Below, in pieces: positions 36,723-46,580 of a stretch of 64,000 bases of DNA (position 1 is the stretch's first letter; the number at the start of each line of letters is the position of its first letter). A model generated the notes under the pieces. That model was given only the letters and a program-made list of their open reading frames with translations. It searched no databases and was not told where the DNA came from. The position numbers and the translations under genes are program-made. Location of the stretch: the NCBI GenBank assembly GCA_944380885.1, contig CALWIZ010000002.1:1-64000 (forward strand), in the 5' to 3' direction. The stretch is from an uncultured Clostridia bacterium (lineage in GTDB: Bacteria > Bacillota > Clostridia > Oscillospirales > Acutalibacteraceae).

Positions 36723-37388
36723 ATGGGTCAGAAGGTTAATCCCCACGGCTTACGCGTGGGCGTTATAAAAAACTGGGACTCGCGTTGGTTTGCCAATGAC
36801 AGCGTTTTCGGCGATATATTGGTTGAGGACTACAACCTCCGTAAATACCTGAAGAAGACACTTTTCTCGGCAGGTATTGCCAAAATCGAAATCGAGCGTG
36901 ACGATAAGCGCGTCAGGCTTCACATTCACTGCGCAAAGCCGGGAATGGTCATCGGACGCAACGGCAGCGAGATAGAGAAGCTCCGCGCGACATGCCAGCA
37001 GATGCTGGGCAAGCCGGTTGTCATCAACATTGTTGAGATAAAGAATCCGGACACCAACGCTCAGCTGATCGCTGAGAATATAGCGGCTCAGCTTGAGAAG
37101 CGTATTTCCTTCCGCCGTGCCATGAAGCTCGCCATCGGCAGAGCAATGAGACTCGGAGTGAAGGGTATAAAGACACAGGTTTCAGGCCGTCTCGGCGGTG
37201 CTGAAATAGCAAGAAGCGAGCAGTATCACGAGGGAACAATACCGCTCCAGACCTTAAGAGCCGACATTGAGTACGGTTTCGCCGAGGCGAACACCACTTA
37301 CGGACGTATCGGCGTAAAGGTATGGATATATAAGGGTGAAGTCCTCGCTGATAACCGCAAGGTCAAAAAGGAAGGAGGAGCACGCTGA
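36723..37388 (+). CDS. rpsC: 30S ribosomal protein S3
   Basis: 221 residues with a KH domain ([17 protein letters not shown]) at the mRNA entry channel, where S3 acts with S4 and S5 as mRNA helicase. It begins [18 protein letters not shown]. Its TGA shares the final A with the ATG of rplP. AGGAGG precedes ATG. Confidence 0.98.
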   Translation: MGQKVNPHGLRVGVIKNWDSRWFANDSVFGDILVEDYNLRKYLKKTLFSAGIAKIEIERDDKRVRLHIHCAKPGMVIGRNGSEIEKLRATCQQMLGKPVVINIVEIKNPDTNAQLIAENIAAQLEKRISFRRAMKLAIGRAMRLGVKGIKTQVSGRLGGAEIARSEQYHEGTIPLQTLRADIEYGFAEANTTYGRIGVKVWIYKGEVLADNRKVKKEGGAR

Positions 37389-37813
37389 TGTTAATGCCAA
37401 AGCGTGTTAAATACCGCAGAGTTCACCGCGGCCGTCTTACCGGAACAGCCTCAAGAGGCACCACGGTGACACACGGAGATTTCGGTCTGCAGGCCTTAGA
37501 GCCCGCATGGATAACCTCCAATCAGATAGAGGCCGCCCGTATCGCCATGACCCGTTATATAAAGCGTGGCGGTAAGGTATGGATAAAGATTTTCCCGGAT
37601 AAGCCGATAACCGAAAAGCCGGCCGAGACCCGAATGGGTTCAGGTAAAGGCTCGCCGGAGTACTGGGTAGCGGTCGTAAAGCCCGGCCGTGTAATGTTTG
37701 AGATCGGCGGAGTTACCGAGGAGTTAGCGAGAGAGGCTATGCGTCTCGCAGCCAACAAACTGCCTATCAAGTGCAAGTTTGTTACCAAGCAGGAAATGGG
37801 TGGTGAGCAGTAA
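37388..37813 (+). CDS. rplP: 50S ribosomal protein L16
   Basis: 141 residues; organises the A-site tRNA elbow region. It begins [19 protein letters not shown] and has [20 protein letters not shown] and [19 protein letters not shown]. It overlaps both neighbours by one base. GGAAGGAGG is within the end of rpsC. Confidence 0.98.
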   Translation: MLMPKRVKYRRVHRGRLTGTASRGTTVTHGDFGLQALEPAWITSNQIEAARIAMTRYIKRGGKVWIKIFPDKPITEKPAETRMGSGKGSPEYWVAVVKPGRVMFEIGGVTEELAREAMRLAANKLPIKCKFVTKQEMGGEQ

Positions 37814-38022
37814 TGAATGCAAAGGAAATCAGACAGAACACTTTGCCCGAGCTTAATGAGCAGCTGACAAAGCTGAAGGAAGAATTATTCAATCTGCGTT
37901 TCAAGCTTGCTATCAACCAGCTCGACAACCCCATGCGTATAGCTGCTGTCAAGAAGGATATCGCCCGTATCAAGACCGTGATACGCGAGAACGAGATCAA
38001 AAACGACAGCACAAACGCTTAA
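37813..38022 (+). CDS. rpmC: 50S ribosomal protein L29
   Basis: 69 residues, two helices; sits by the tunnel exit next to L23. [20 protein letters not shown] is the family signature. It overlaps rplP by one base and is 18 bases before rpsQ. Confidence 0.97.
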   Translation: MNAKEIRQNTLPELNEQLTKLKEELFNLRFKLAINQLDNPMRIAAVKKDIARIKTVIRENEIKNDSTNA

Positions 38023-38040
38023 AAGAGGGAGGAAAGCTAA

Positions 38041-38298
38041 ATGAGCGAAAGAAACCTTCGTAAAACAAGAGTGGGCAGAGTCGTAAGCGACAAGATGGAC
38101 AAAACCGTTGTAGTTGCCATCGAGGACAATGTAAAGCATCCGCTCTACAAGAAGATCATAAAGAACACTATAAGACTTAAAGCTCATGATGAGAATAATT
38201 CCTGTGGCGTTGGCGACAGAGTTCTTATTATGGAGACCAGACCACTCTCCAAGGATAAAAACTGGCGCGTGGCTGAAATAATCGAAAAGGCTAAGTAA
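38041..38298 (+). CDS. rpsQ: 30S ribosomal protein S17
   Basis: 85 residues, an OB-fold primary 16S-binding protein. [20 protein letters not shown] and [19 protein letters not shown] are present. GAGGGAGGA precedes ATG. Confidence 0.98.
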   Translation: MSERNLRKTRVGRVVSDKMDKTVVVAIEDNVKHPLYKKIIKNTIRLKAHDENNSCGVGDRVLIMETRPLSKDKNWRVAEIIEKAK

Positions 38299-38320
38299 GC
38301 CTGACAAGGAGGAAAACACT

Positions 38321-38689
38321 GTGATACAACAACAGAGTTACCTCAAGGTTGCCGACAACACGGGTGCCAAGGAAATCATGTGCATCCGCGTACTTGGAGG
38401 CTCCAGAAGGAGGTATGCCAACATTGGAGACGTCATCGTGGCTTCTGTCAAGAAAGCCGCTCCGGGCGGTACAGTTAAGAAGGGCGATGTTGTGAAGGCG
38501 GTTGTGGTTCGTTCCGCAAGAGGTCTTCGCCGCAATGACGGCACATACATCAGATTCGATGAAAACGCGGCGGTCATCATCCGTGATGACAAGAACCCGA
38601 GAGGCACGCGTATTTTCGGGCCGGTAGCCAGAGAGCTGCGCGACAAGGACTATACAAAAATCCTGTCCCTGGCTCCCGAAGTGCTTTAA
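38321..38689 (+). CDS. rplN: 50S ribosomal protein L14
   Basis: 122 residues; forms an intersubunit bridge and is the docking point for the silencing factor Rsf[20 protein letters not shown] and the C-terminal [14 protein letters not shown] segment are intact. It starts with GTG ([12 protein letters not shown]) behind AAGGAGG. Confidence 0.98.
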   Translation: MIQQQSYLKVADNTGAKEIMCIRVLGGSRRRYANIGDVIVASVKKAAPGGTVKKGDVVKAVVVRSARGLRRNDGTYIRFDENAAVIIRDDKNPRGTRIFGPVARELRDKDYTKILSLAPEVL

Positions 38690-38705
38690 TGGGAGGTAGA
38701 AACAG

Positions 38706-39029
38706 ATGAGTAAGCTTCACGTTAAAACCGGCGATACCGTAATCCTCCTCACAGGAGACAAGAAGGACCGCAGGAAGACCGGAAAGGTGCTTGAGGTCAG
38801 CCCCAAAGAGGGAAAGGTAATCGTTGAGGGAATCAACAAGGTAAAGAAGCACACCAAGCCGAAGAAGGCTGGCGACGCTTCCGGAATAATCGAGACCGAG
38901 GGCGCTGTATACGCATGCAAGGTGCAGGTAGTATGCCCGAAGTGCAACAAGCCGACCAGAGTAGGAACAAAGATCTACGAGGACGGCAAAAAAGACCGCA
39001 TGTGCAAAAAATGCGGCGAGACTTTTTAA
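38706..39029 (+). CDS. rplX: 50S ribosomal protein L24, zinc-type
   Basis: 107 residues; KOW-fold assembly initiator near the tunnel exit (TGDTVILLTGDKKDRRKTGK). The C-terminal segment carries CPKC and CKKC pairs that probably bind zinc, a known variant of L24. GGGAGG precedes ATG. Confidence 0.97.
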   Translation: MSKLHVKTGDTVILLTGDKKDRRKTGKVLEVSPKEGKVIVEGINKVKKHTKPKKAGDASGIIETEGAVYACKVQVVCPKCNKPTRVGTKIYEDGKKDRMCKKCGETF

Positions 39030-39050
39030 GAGATAAGGAGGACATGACAT

Positions 39051-39590
39051 ATGTCAACACTGTCGAACGAATATAAAAATTCGATCGCACCCGCACTGAT
39101 GACAAAATTTGGCTACAAGAGCGTCATGCAGATCCCGAAGCTCGAGAAGGTCGTTATCAATGTAGGCGCCGGCGAGGCGAAGGACAATTCAAAGGTTATT
39201 GACGCGATACTCAATGATTTAAGCAAGATAACTGGACAGAAGGGTGTTCCCTGCCGTGCGAAGAAGTCGGTTGCGAACTTTAAGCTCCGTGAGGGTATGC
39301 CGATCGGCGCTAAGGTGACACTTCGCGGAGAGCGCATGTATGAATTTATCGAAAGACTTTTCTATGCAGCTCTTCCGAGAGTCAGAGACTTCAGGGGAAT
39401 CAACCCCAACGCCTTTGACGGCCGCGGCAACTATGCCATGGGCGTTAAGGAGCAGCTTATTTTCCCTGAGATCGAGTATGACAAGATCGACAAGGTCCGC
39501 GGAATGGACATAATTTTTGTCACCACTGCTAATACAGATGAAGAGGCTCGTGAGTTACTCACACTTATGGGCGCTCCGTTTGCGAGATAA
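39051..39590 (+). CDS. rplE: 50S ribosomal protein L5
   Basis: 179 residues; binds 5S rRNA and contacts P-site t[40 protein letters not shown] and [19 protein letters not shown] are family blocks. AAGGAGG precedes ATG. 11 bases before the S14 gene. Confidence 0.98.
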   Translation: MSTLSNEYKNSIAPALMTKFGYKSVMQIPKLEKVVINVGAGEAKDNSKVIDAILNDLSKITGQKGVPCRAKKSVANFKLREGMPIGAKVTLRGERMYEFIERLFYAALPRVRDFRGINPNAFDGRGNYAMGVKEQLIFPEIEYDKIDKVRGMDIIFVTTANTDEEARELLTLMGAPFAR

Positions 39591-39601
39591 GGAGAAGAAA
39601 T

Positions 39602-39787
39602 ATGGCTAAGACTGCTATGAAAGTTAAGCAGGCAAGACCTGCTAAGTTTTCAACAAGAAAGTACAACAGATGTAAAATCTGCGGCCGCCCACATGCTTAT
39701 CTTCGCAAGTACGGCATATGCCGTATATGCTTCAGAGAGCTTGCCTATAAGGGCGAGATCCCCGGAGTGAAGAAGGCCAGTTGGTAA
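39602..39787 (+). CDS. rpsZ: 30S ribosomal protein S14, zinc-type
   Basis: 61 residues, the short zinc-binding form with [20 protein letters not shown] holding the four-Cys site. It completes the 30S head. AAGGAG precedes ATG. The longer zinc-free S14 is not in the window. Confidence 0.98.
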   Translation: MAKTAMKVKQARPAKFSTRKYNRCKICGRPHAYLRKYGICRICFRELAYKGEIPGVKKASW

Positions 39788-39814
39788 GGCAGATACGCAA
39801 AGGAGGTTGACGGC

Positions 39815-40213
39815 ATGCAAATCAGCGATACAATAGCAGATATGCTTACGAGAATCCGTAACGCATCTGCTGCAAAGCATGATTCGGTAGATGTTCCTGC
39901 GTCAAACGTAAAGAAAGCTATTGCTCAGATATTACTTGACGAGGGATATATAACAGGCTTTCAGGTCGAGGAAGACGGAAAGCAGGGCGTAATTCACATC
40001 ACACTGAAGTACGGCCGCAATAAGGCGCAGATCATAAACGGCATCAGGAGAGTTTCAAAGCCCGGACTGCGTATTTACACAAACGTAGAGGAGATGCCCA
40101 AGGTCATGAAGGGCCTCGGCATTGCCATTCTTTCCACCTCTAAGGGTATAATGACAGACAAGCAGGCGCGCAAGGCCAATGTCGGCGGCGAAGTCCTCGC
40201 GTTTGTCTGGTAA
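39815..40213 (+). CDS. rpsH: 30S ribosomal protein S8
   Basis: 132 residues; primary 16S central-domain binder and, in other bacteria, repressor of the spc operon. It opens with [20 protein letters not shown] and ends with [20 protein letters not shown] and the usual [16 protein letters not shown] precedes ATG. Confidence 0.98.
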   Translation: MQISDTIADMLTRIRNASAAKHDSVDVPASNVKKAIAQILLDEGYITGFQVEEDGKQGVIHITLKYGRNKAQIINGIRRVSKPGLRIYTNVEEMPKVMKGLGIAILSTSKGIMTDKQARKANVGGEVLAFVW

Positions 40214-40228
40214 GGAGGTGCTTTAGGA

Positions 40229-40777
40229 ATGTCACGAATAGGAAAAAAGCCTATCACGGTTCCCGCGGGCGTCAATGTGACGATAAACGGAAATGAGGTT
40301 ACCGTCAAGGGACCGAAGGGAGAGCTTCACAGCACCTTCAATCCGGAGATATCCATTGCCATGGAGGGCAGCGAGATAATCGTAACCCGCCCGACGGACG
40401 ACAAGAATCACCGTGCGCTTCACGGACTTACCCGCACCCTCATCGCCAACATGGTAGAGGGAGTTACCAACGGCTATTCAAAGACGCTTGAGGTAAACGG
40501 TGTAGGTTACCGTGCGCAGAAGCAGGGAAAGAATCTTGTAATGAACCTGGGATTTTCACATCAGGTAATCGTACCTGAGGTTCCGGGTATCACAATCGAT
40601 GTACCGGCTCCTAACCAGGTGGTTATCAGCGGTGCAGATAAGCAGCAGGTCGGCCAGTTTGCCGCGGAGGTTCGCGAGAAGCGTCCGCCCGAGCCGTATA
40701 AGGGCAAGGGTATCAAGTACGCCGACGAGCATATCCGCCGCAAGGAAGGTAAAGCCGGCAAGGGTGCGAAGAAATAA
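40229..40777 (+). CDS. rplF: 50S ribosomal protein L6
   Basis: 182 residues, two related alpha/beta domains by the sarcin-ricin loop. It begins [19 protein letters not shown] and ends with [19 protein letters not shown] and [17 protein letters not shown] precedes ATG. Confidence 0.98.
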   Translation: MSRIGKKPITVPAGVNVTINGNEVTVKGPKGELHSTFNPEISIAMEGSEIIVTRPTDDKNHRALHGLTRTLIANMVEGVTNGYSKTLEVNGVGYRAQKQGKNLVMNLGFSHQVIVPEVPGITIDVPAPNQVVISGADKQQVGQFAAEVREKRPPEPYKGKGIKYADEHIRRKEGKAGKGAKK

Positions 40778-40795
40778 TAAAGGAGTGTACAAACA

Positions 40796-41155
40796 ATGGT
40801 TAATAAACCGAATAGCAATAAGGCAAGGCTTAAGCGCCATGCACGCGTTCGTTCAAAGATCAGCGGCACCGCTTCCTGCCCCCGCCTTGATGTATTCCGC
40901 TCCAACAGCAACATTTACGCCCAGCTTATCGACGATGTAAACGGTGTGACTCTTGCAGCCGCTTCTTCAAACGAGAAGGATTTCGGAATATCCGGCGGCA
41001 ACATCGAGGGCGCACGCAAGGTTGGAAAGTTAATTGCTGAACGCGCCGCTGAAAAGGGCATCACCGAGGTTGTATTTGACCGCGGCGGATACATTTATCA
41101 CGGCCGTGTCAAGGAGCTTGCCGAAGGTGCCCGCGAGGGCGGACTCAAGTTCTGA
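40796..41155 (+). CDS. rplR: 50S ribosomal protein L18
   Basis: 119 residues; binds 5S rRNA with L5. [34 protein letters not shown] and [20 protein letters not shown] are typical. AAAGGAG precedes ATG. Confidence 0.98.
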   Translation: MVNKPNSNKARLKRHARVRSKISGTASCPRLDVFRSNSNIYAQLIDDVNGVTLAAASSNEKDFGISGGNIEGARKVGKLIAERAAEKGITEVVFDRGGYIYHGRVKELAEGAREGGLKF

Positions 41156-41171
41156 TAAGGGAGGAATACTT

Positions 41172-41675
41172 TTGGCTACAAATATTGACGCATCAACACT
41201 GGATCTCAAAGAGCGTGTAGTTTCGATAAACCGTGTTTCAAAGACTGTCAAGGGCGGACGCATAATGAAGTTTGCGGCGCTTGTGGTTGTAGGAGACGGC
41301 AACGGCATAGTAGGCTACGGTCTCGGCAAGGCTGCCGAAGTTCCGGACGCTATCCGTAAAGGAATTGAAGACGCTAAAAAGAATCTTATAAAGGTATCCC
41401 TTAAGGGTACTACCATTCCGCACGAGGTAATCGGTGCTTTCGGCGCCGGCAGAGTCCTCTTGAAGCCTGCTGCTCCCGGTACCGGCGTTATAGCCGGCGG
41501 CGCAGTCCGTGCGGTGGTTGAGACTGTCGGCATTTCCGACATTCGTACCAAGGCTTTGCGCTCTAACAATCCGTGCAACGTGGTTCGCGCCACGGTAGCG
41601 GGTCTTGCCTCACTCCGCAGCGCCGAAGAGGTTGCGGCTGTACGCGGCAAATCCGTTAAGGAAATCATAGGTTAA
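41172..41675 (+). CDS. rpsE: 30S ribosomal protein S5
   Basis: 167 residues; decoding-accuracy protein at the mRNA entry. [20 protein letters not shown] and [20 protein letters not shown] cover the loop where spectinomycin resistance mutations arise; it is wild-type-like. It starts at TTG 41172, with GGGAGG eight bases upstream. A longer in-frame ORF from 41034 runs back into rplR and is rejected. Confidence 0.97.
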   Translation: MATNIDASTLDLKERVVSINRVSKTVKGGRIMKFAALVVVGDGNGIVGYGLGKAAEVPDAIRKGIEDAKKNLIKVSLKGTTIPHEVIGAFGAGRVLLKPAAPGTGVIAGGAVRAVVETVGISDIRTKALRSNNPCNVVRATVAGLASLRSAEEVAAVRGKSVKEIIG

Positions 41676-41689
41676 GGAGGAGCAGCGTT

Positions 41690-41884
41690 ATGGCAACAAA
41701 GAAGGCTGCCGGCCTTAAGGTAAAGCTGGTAAAGAGCACTATCGGTTCCAAGAAGGACCAGATCGCTACCGCAAATGCCCTGGGTCTTTTCAAGATCGGC
41801 GACGAGAAAATCCAGCCGGATAACGCTCAGACCAGAGGCAAAATAAACAAGATTTCACATCTTGTAGAGGTAACAGAGGGTTAA
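41690..41884 (+). CDS. rpmD: 50S ribosomal protein L30
   Basis: 64 residues with the family pattern [20 protein letters not shown] followed by [15 protein letters not shown], and the final [18 protein letters not shown] precedes ATG. The 71-base gap to rplO holds two stem-loops. Confidence 0.97.
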   Translation: MATKKAAGLKVKLVKSTIGSKKDQIATANALGLFKIGDEKIQPDNAQTRGKINKISHLVEVTEG

Positions 41885-41895
41885 GGAACCCTTAT

Positions 41896-41929
41896 CCGCG
41901 GACATCCGCGGGAATGCGGAAAGTTCCGC
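41896..41929 (+). other. Two stem-loops between rpmD and rplO
   Basis: CCGCGG-ACAT-CCGCGG (41896-41911) followed by GCGGAA/TTCCGC (41916-41929). No T-tract follows; probably an mRNA stability or attenuation element within the operon. Confidence 0.55.
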
Positions 41930-41955
41930 GTGAATTAAGCAAGGAGGTGCGAACA

Positions 41956-42396
41956 ATGAAAATGCATGAATTATCTCCGGCTTTCGGCTCCGTCAGGGAG
42001 GCAAAGCGCATAGGCAGAGGTCACGGCTCCGGAAACGGCAAAACCGCCGGCAAGGGCCACAAGGGTCAGAAGGCGCGTGCCGGTCACGGTATGAGACCGG
42101 GCTTTGAAGGCGGTCAGATGCCGCTTCAGAGACGCGTTCCGAAGCGCGGCTTCAACAATATTTTTGCCGAGGAATGGTCGGCAATCAATCTTTCGGCTCT
42201 CGAAGTGTTCGAGGACGGCGCCACGGTAGACGCAGCCGCTCTTGCCGAAAAGGGAATAATCAAGAAGGCATGCCGCCCCGTAAAGGTGCTCGGCAACGGC
42301 AAGCTCACAAAGAAGCTGACCGTAAAGCTCAATGCTTTCTCCGCGTCTGCCGCTGAGAAGATCAATTCCGTCGGCGGAAAGGCAGAGGTGATCTGA
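41956..42396 (+). CDS. rplO: 50S ribosomal protein L15
   Basis: 146 residues; late 50S assembly protein with a Gly/Lys-rich extended arm ([20 protein letters not shown]). The [13 protein letters not shown] motif is intact. It starts at ATG 41956 behind AAGGAGG; the ATG at 41914 lacks a site. Its stop shares the last A with the secY start. Confidence 0.97.
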   Translation: MKMHELSPAFGSVREAKRIGRGHGSGNGKTAGKGHKGQKARAGHGMRPGFEGGQMPLQRRVPKRGFNNIFAEEWSAINLSALEVFEDGATVDAAALAEKGIIKKACRPVKVLGNGKLTKKLTVKLNAFSASAAEKINSVGGKAEVI

Positions 42397-43673
42397 TGTT
42401 AGAAACATTAAGAAACGCCTGGAAGATAAAAGAAATTCGCAATAAGATTCTTTTTACCATTTTCATCATTTTGGTTTTCCGCGTAGGTTCGGTAATTCCG
42501 GTTCCCTACATTGACGTTGAGGCGCTGAGAAACGCTTCGACCGACGGAACGACAAATGAGTTTTTCAGCTACCTGTCGATTTTGACGGGCGGCGGACTTG
42601 AGTACGGCGCGATATTCGCAATGTCTGTCACCCCGTACATCAACTCTTCAATTATAATTCAGCTTCTCTGTGTTGCTATCCCTGCTCTTGAGAGACTCTC
42701 AAAAGAGGGCGAGGAGGGTCAGAAGAAGCTGGCGCAGATAACCCGTTACGCGACGGTTATACTTGCGCTGATACAGGGTACCGCATACTTCATTTATCTC
42801 AAGAACAGCGGCTTTTTAAGCGTCAGCGGCGGCGCGGTAATATTCGCGGCGTTCGTTATAGTGCTTGCTTTCACGGCAGGCTCGGCGCTTGTTATGTGGC
42901 TGGGCGAGCAGATAGACGTAAAGGGTATCGGAAACGGTATTTCGATACTGCTTTTCGCGGGTATACTTTCCCGCGGTCCGCATGCGTTCAGGGCGCTCAT
43001 TTCCTACTGGAATCTTGACCGTCAGGTCGCGGTTGTGGGCATCGTGGTGCTTTTCCTCGCGGTTATCGTATTTATAGTATGGATGACCAACGCGGAGCGC
43101 CGCATTCCGGTGCAATACGCAAAGCGTGTTGTCGGCAACAAGATGTACGGCGGACAGAACACACATATTCCGATAAAGGTAAATATGTCGGGTGTTATGC
43201 CGATAATCTTCGCTTCATCTATACTCATGCTTCCGACCATGATACTGTCATTTATGACAAACACGGACAATTTCTGGTACAAGGCTCTTTCGCTTTTCAG
43301 CGTTCAGGGCATATTCTACGCGGTAATCTATTTCATACTGATAATCGGATTCGCATACTTCTATGCGACTATCCAGTTCAATCCGATTGAAATGGCAAAC
43401 AACCTGCGTAAGAACGGCGGAGCCATTCCCGGAATCCGTCCCGGAAAATCCACTTCTGATTTCATTTCCAAAATACTGTCAAGAATAACACTGATGGGAG
43501 CGCTTTTCTTAAGCGTTATCGCGATACTTCCGATAATCATAGGCTCTGTCGGCGGAATAAACATTTCGCTGGGCGGCACCTCGGTACTGATTATGGTCGG
43601 TGTTGCGCTTGACACGGTTCGTAATCTTGAGTCCCAGATGATGATGCGTCATTACAAGGGATTCCTTGATTAA
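42396..43673 (+). CDS. secY: Preprotein translocase subunit SecY
   Basis: 425 residues with ten membrane helices; the channel of the Sec translocon. It begins with the cytosolic stretch TLRNAWKIKEIRNKILFTIF, then helix 1 (FRVGSVIPVPYID) and the plug region. The cytosolic C5 loop with ANNLRKNGGAIPGIRPGKST contacts SecA or the ribosome. It overlaps rplO by one base and precedes adk by 18. Full length. Confidence 0.98.
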   Translation: MLETLRNAWKIKEIRNKILFTIFIILVFRVGSVIPVPYIDVEALRNASTDGTTNEFFSYLSILTGGGLEYGAIFAMSVTPYINSSIIIQLLCVAIPALERLSKEGEEGQKKLAQITRYATVILALIQGTAYFIYLKNSGFLSVSGGAVIFAAFVIVLAFTAGSALVMWLGEQIDVKGIGNGISILLFAGILSRGPHAFRALISYWNLDRQVAVVGIVVLFLAVIVFIVWMTNAERRIPVQYAKRVVGNKMYGGQNTHIPIKVNMSGVMPIIFASSILMLPTMILSFMTNTDNFWYKALSLFSVQGIFYAVIYFILIIGFAYFYATIQFNPIEMANNLRKNGGAIPGIRPGKSTSDFISKILSRITLMGALFLSVIAILPIIIGSVGGINISLGGTSVLIMVGVALDTVRNLESQMMMRHYKGFLD

Positions 43674-43691
43674 GATTTAAGGAGAAAGAAT

Positions 43692-44330
43692 ATGAAGCTC
43701 ATTCTTTTGGGAGCACCGGGCGCCGGAAAAGGTACCCAGGCGGAGATAATCTCCGAAAAATACAATATTCCGACCGTTTCGACGGGTAATATTATCCGCG
43801 CCGCTCTTAAGAACGGCACCGAAATGGGACTTAAGGCAAAATCCTATATAGACGCGGGCGAGCTTGTTCCGGACAATGTCGTGATAGGCATTATCAAGGA
43901 GCGCCTGAGTGAGCCGGACTGTAAGAAAGGCTACATTCTTGACGGTTTCCCGCGCACCATTCCGCAGGCGGTAGCGCTTGACGATATGGGCTTTGTGATT
44001 GACGCGGCGCTCTCCATTGAGGTCGCGGACAGTGAGATAGTAAAACGTATGTCCGGCAGACGGGTCTGCGAGAAATGCGGAGCGAGCTATCACACTGAGT
44101 ACAAGAAGCCAAAGGTTGATGGCGTGTGCAACGTATGCGGAGGCCAACTTGTTATCCGTAAGGACGACGAGCCGGAAACAGTGAAAAACAGACTTAATGT
44201 TTATCACGAGCAGACCGAGCCGCTCAAGGATTTTTACAAGAGCTGCGGAAAGCTCATAGAGGTACAGGGTCAGGATGAGGTAAAGGATACCACCCGCCTT
44301 GTGCTCGAAGCATTGGAGAATCAGATATGA
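43692..44330 (+). CDS. adk: Adenylate kinase, zinc-type
   Basis: 212 residues; interconverts ATP + AMP and 2 ADP. P-loop GAPGAGKGT (7-15), DGFPRT and the LID domain are present. The LID has a C-x2-C...C-x2-C zinc site (CEKCGASYH and CNVCGG, about 126-150), as in Gram-positive long-form enzymes. AAGGAGA precedes ATG. Its end overlaps the map start by four bases. Confidence 0.98.
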   Translation: MKLILLGAPGAGKGTQAEIISEKYNIPTVSTGNIIRAALKNGTEMGLKAKSYIDAGELVPDNVVIGIIKERLSEPDCKKGYILDGFPRTIPQAVALDDMGFVIDAALSIEVADSEIVKRMSGRRVCEKCGASYHTEYKKPKVDGVCNVCGGQLVIRKDDEPETVKNRLNVYHEQTEPLKDFYKSCGKLIEVQGQDEVKDTTRLVLEALENQI

Positions 44331-45076
44331 TTATGCTTAAAACCGGCCGCGAGCTTCAGATTATGAAGGAAGCCTGCAGAATATCGGCCGGAGCGTTACA
44401 AGCAGCCGGCAAAGCGGTGGAGCCAGGAGTTACAACGGCTGAGCTTGACCGTCTGGCGGAGGATTATATCCGAAGTCAGGGCGGCGAGCCCAACTTCAAG
44501 AATTATGAGGGCTATCCCGCTACCGCCTGTATATCAATCAACAACGAAGTTATTCACGGCATACCGTCGCACACAAGAAAGCTGCGCGCGGGCGATATAG
44601 TAAGTATCGACCTCGGCGCGAAGTTTGACGGATATCATGGAGACAATGCCGCCACTTTCGCCTGCGGGGACATATCCGAGGAGGCGAAGCGGCTGATGGA
44701 CACAACGCGCGAAAGCCTTTACGAGGGAATACGCGCCGCGTGCGCAGGCGGCAGGATCGGTGATATAGGTCATGCGGTGCAGCAGTATGTCGAGGCAAGG
44801 GGATACTCGGTCGTGCGGCAGTTTGTCGGACACGGCGTAGGGTTAAACCTGCATGAGGCTCCGGAGGTTCCGAATTTCGGTACTCCCGGCAGAGGGATCC
44901 GTCTCATGCCCGGAATGACGCTGGCGATAGAGCCCATGGTAAATGCGGGCGCGCCGGGAGTCAGGGTATTGCCGGACGGATGGACTGTTTTGACAAGGGA
45001 CGGTTCTTTATCGGCTCATTTCGAGCACACGGTGGCTATCACCGCGGACGGTCCGAAGATCATGACTGTGGTCTGA
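44327..45076 (+). CDS. map: Methionine aminopeptidase, type I
   Basis: 249 residues; removes the initiator Met from nascent proteins. The metal ligands are visible: two Asp in DLGAKFDGYHGDNAATF, His in GHGVGLNLHEAPEVPN, and Glu in LAIEPMV and HFEHTV. Two starts are possible, ATG 44327 (overlapping adk) and ATG 44333. It lacks the N-terminal SEC-C zinc extension. Confidence 0.97.
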   Translation: MIMLKTGRELQIMKEACRISAGALQAAGKAVEPGVTTAELDRLAEDYIRSQGGEPNFKNYEGYPATACISINNEVIHGIPSHTRKLRAGDIVSIDLGAKFDGYHGDNAATFACGDISEEAKRLMDTTRESLYEGIRAACAGGRIGDIGHAVQQYVEARGYSVVRQFVGHGVGLNLHEAPEVPNFGTPGRGIRLMPGMTLAIEPMVNAGAPGVRVLPDGWTVLTRDGSLSAHFEHTVAITADGPKIMTVV

Positions 45077-45085
45077 GGGAAGTTT

Positions 45086-45358
45086 ATGGTAGGTCGCGTA
45101 GTATGTTCGAAGGCGGGCAGGGACAAGGGACATTTCCTTGTTGTGGTAAAGGAAGAGGGGAACGCGCTTTTCGTCTGTGACGGAAAGGAGCGCTCTCTTG
45201 AAAGGCCTAAGAAAAAGAATCCGAAGCATCTGAGCTTTACCGGCACAGTGCTCGGTGAAAACAGTTACAGTACCGACAAACAATTAAGACGGGCTCTCGC
45301 GGCGTACAGAGACGCGGGGAGCGTTAAGGAGGAACCGATATGTCCAAGGAAGACATGA
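45086..45358 (+). CDS. KOW-domain RNA-binding protein (L14e-like)
   Basis: 90 residues with an N-terminal KOW motif ([20 protein letters not shown]) followed by a basic segment ([13 protein letters not shown]). Genes of this kind are common between map and infA in Clostridia and are annotated as KOW or ribosomal L14e-like proteins; the function is not established, but ribosome or rRNA binding is a fair inference. The C-terminal 19 bases overlap infA, so the two are tightly coupled. AGGGAAG precedes ATG. Confidence 0.85.
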   Translation: MVGRVVCSKAGRDKGHFLVVVKEEGNALFVCDGKERSLERPKKKNPKHLSFTGTVLGENSYSTDKQLRRALAAYRDAGSVKEEPICPRKT

Positions 45359-45558
45359 TAGAGCTTGAAGGCACCGTTGTTGAGGCAATGCCCAACGCAA
45401 TGTTCAAAGTGGAAATTCAGGGGGGACATGTAATACTTGCTCACATTTCCGGCAAGCTGCGCATGAATTTCATACGCATACTTCCGGGTGACAAGGTGAC
45501 TGTTGAGATGTCCCCGTACGACCTTTCAAAGGGACGTATAACCTGGCGTTCAAAATAA
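45340..45558 (+). CDS. infA: Translation initiation factor IF-1
   Basis: 72 residues, an OB-fold that occupies the 30S A site during initiation. [40 protein letters not shown] and LSKGRITWR are the family pattern. It starts inside the end of the KOW gene, with AAGGAGGA eight bases before ATG. Confidence 0.98.
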   Translation: MSKEDMIELEGTVVEAMPNAMFKVEIQGGHVILAHISGKLRMNFIRILPGDKVTVEMSPYDLSKGRITWRSK

Positions 45559-45588
45559 CAGTCAAGAATTTAAAGGAGGCAAAATCTA

Positions 45589-45702
45589 ATGAAAGTCAGA
45601 CCTTCTGTTAAAAAAATTTGCGAGAAATGCAAAATCATCAAGCGCAAGGGCAAGGTAATGGTTATCTGCGAGAACCCGAAGCACAAGCAGCGTCAGGGTT
45701 AA
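45589..45702 (+). CDS. rpmJ: 50S ribosomal protein L36, zinc-type
   Basis: 37 residues, below the usual ORF-size cutoff. It reads [20 protein letters not shown] followed by [17 protein letters not shown]; the three Cys and one His form the zinc ribbon of the C+ form. AAAGGAGG is well placed. It lies 30 bases after infA and 35 before rpsM, its canonical position. Confidence 0.98.
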   Translation: MKVRPSVKKICEKCKIIKRKGKVMVICENPKHKQRQG

Positions 45703-45737
45703 TTGCGCGAGAAAAAAATATGGAGGTGCTTTGATAA

Positions 45738-46106
45738 ATGGCACGTATTGCTGGTGTTGATCTTCCGAACGAGAAGCGAGTCGAGATAGGACTCACCTAT
45801 ATATTCGGAATCGGCCTTACAACATCGAAAAAAATCCTTGCCGATACCGGTATCAATCCCGATACCCGCGTCAAGGACTTAACCGAGGACGATATTTCCA
45901 AACTGCGTGAATATATCGACCACAACCTTCAGGTTGAGGGTGACCGTCGCCGTACCATCGCGTTTGACATAAAGAGACTTATCGAAATCGGAAGCTATCG
46001 CGGTCTGCGCCATCGCAAGAACCTGCCCGTAAGAGGTCAGCGTTCAAAGACCAATGCGCGCACACGCAAGGGTCCGAAGAAGACCATAGCTAACAAGAAG
46101 AAATAA
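45738..46106 (+). CDS. rpsM: 30S ribosomal protein S13
   Basis: 122 residues; forms bridges to the 50S and touches P-site tRNA through its tail. [20 protein letters not shown], the H2TH segment and [20 protein letters not shown] are intact. TGGAGG precedes ATG. First gene of the alpha-operon segment. Confidence 0.98.
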   Translation: MARIAGVDLPNEKRVEIGLTYIFGIGLTTSKKILADTGINPDTRVKDLTEDDISKLREYIDHNLQVEGDRRRTIAFDIKRLIEIGSYRGLRHRKNLPVRGQRSKTNARTRKGPKKTIANKKK

Positions 46107-46122
46107 GTAGGAGGAAGATAAT

Positions 46123-46524
46123 ATGGCTACTGCAAAGGGCAAGACGACCGCTACACGCCGTCGCCGTGAGAAGAAAAATATCGAACGTGGCTCAGCCCAT
46201 ATCCAGTCTACCTTCAACAATACAATCGTTACCATAACCGATACGCAGGGCAACGCTCTTTCATGGGCTTCCGCGGGCGAGTTAGGTTTCAGAGGTTCAA
46301 GAAAGTCTACTCCTTTCGCTGCGCAGAGCGCGGCCGAGACTGCTGCGAAGGCGGCAATGGAGCACGGTCTTAAGACTGTTGAAGTGTATGTTAAGGGTCC
46401 GGGTGCAGGACGTGAGGCGGCTATCCGCGCGCTGCAGACCGCAGGTCTTGAGGTAAGCCTTATAAAGGACGTTACCCCGATTCCGCACAACGGCTGCCGT
46501 CCTCCCAAGAGAAGACGCGTATAA
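46123..46524 (+). CDS. rpsK: 30S ribosomal protein S11
   Basis: 133 residues; platform protein near the E site. [20 protein letters not shown] and [15 protein letters not shown] at the end are the family hallmarks. TAGGAGGA precedes ATG. A 56-base gap separates it from rpsD. Confidence 0.98.
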   Translation: MATAKGKTTATRRRREKKNIERGSAHIQSTFNNTIVTITDTQGNALSWASAGELGFRGSRKSTPFAAQSAAETAAKAAMEHGLKTVEVYVKGPGAGREAAIRALQTAGLEVSLIKDVTPIPHNGCRPPKRRRV

Positions 46525-46580
46525 TAATTTTAAATTATCTGTGCAATAGTAATTGCGTTAAAAATTTGGAGGTGTAACAG

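Noticed and set aside
41034-41171. Upstream extension of rpsE
   Set aside because: In frame but runs back into rplR; GGGAGG before TTG 41172 and the normal S5 length fix the start.
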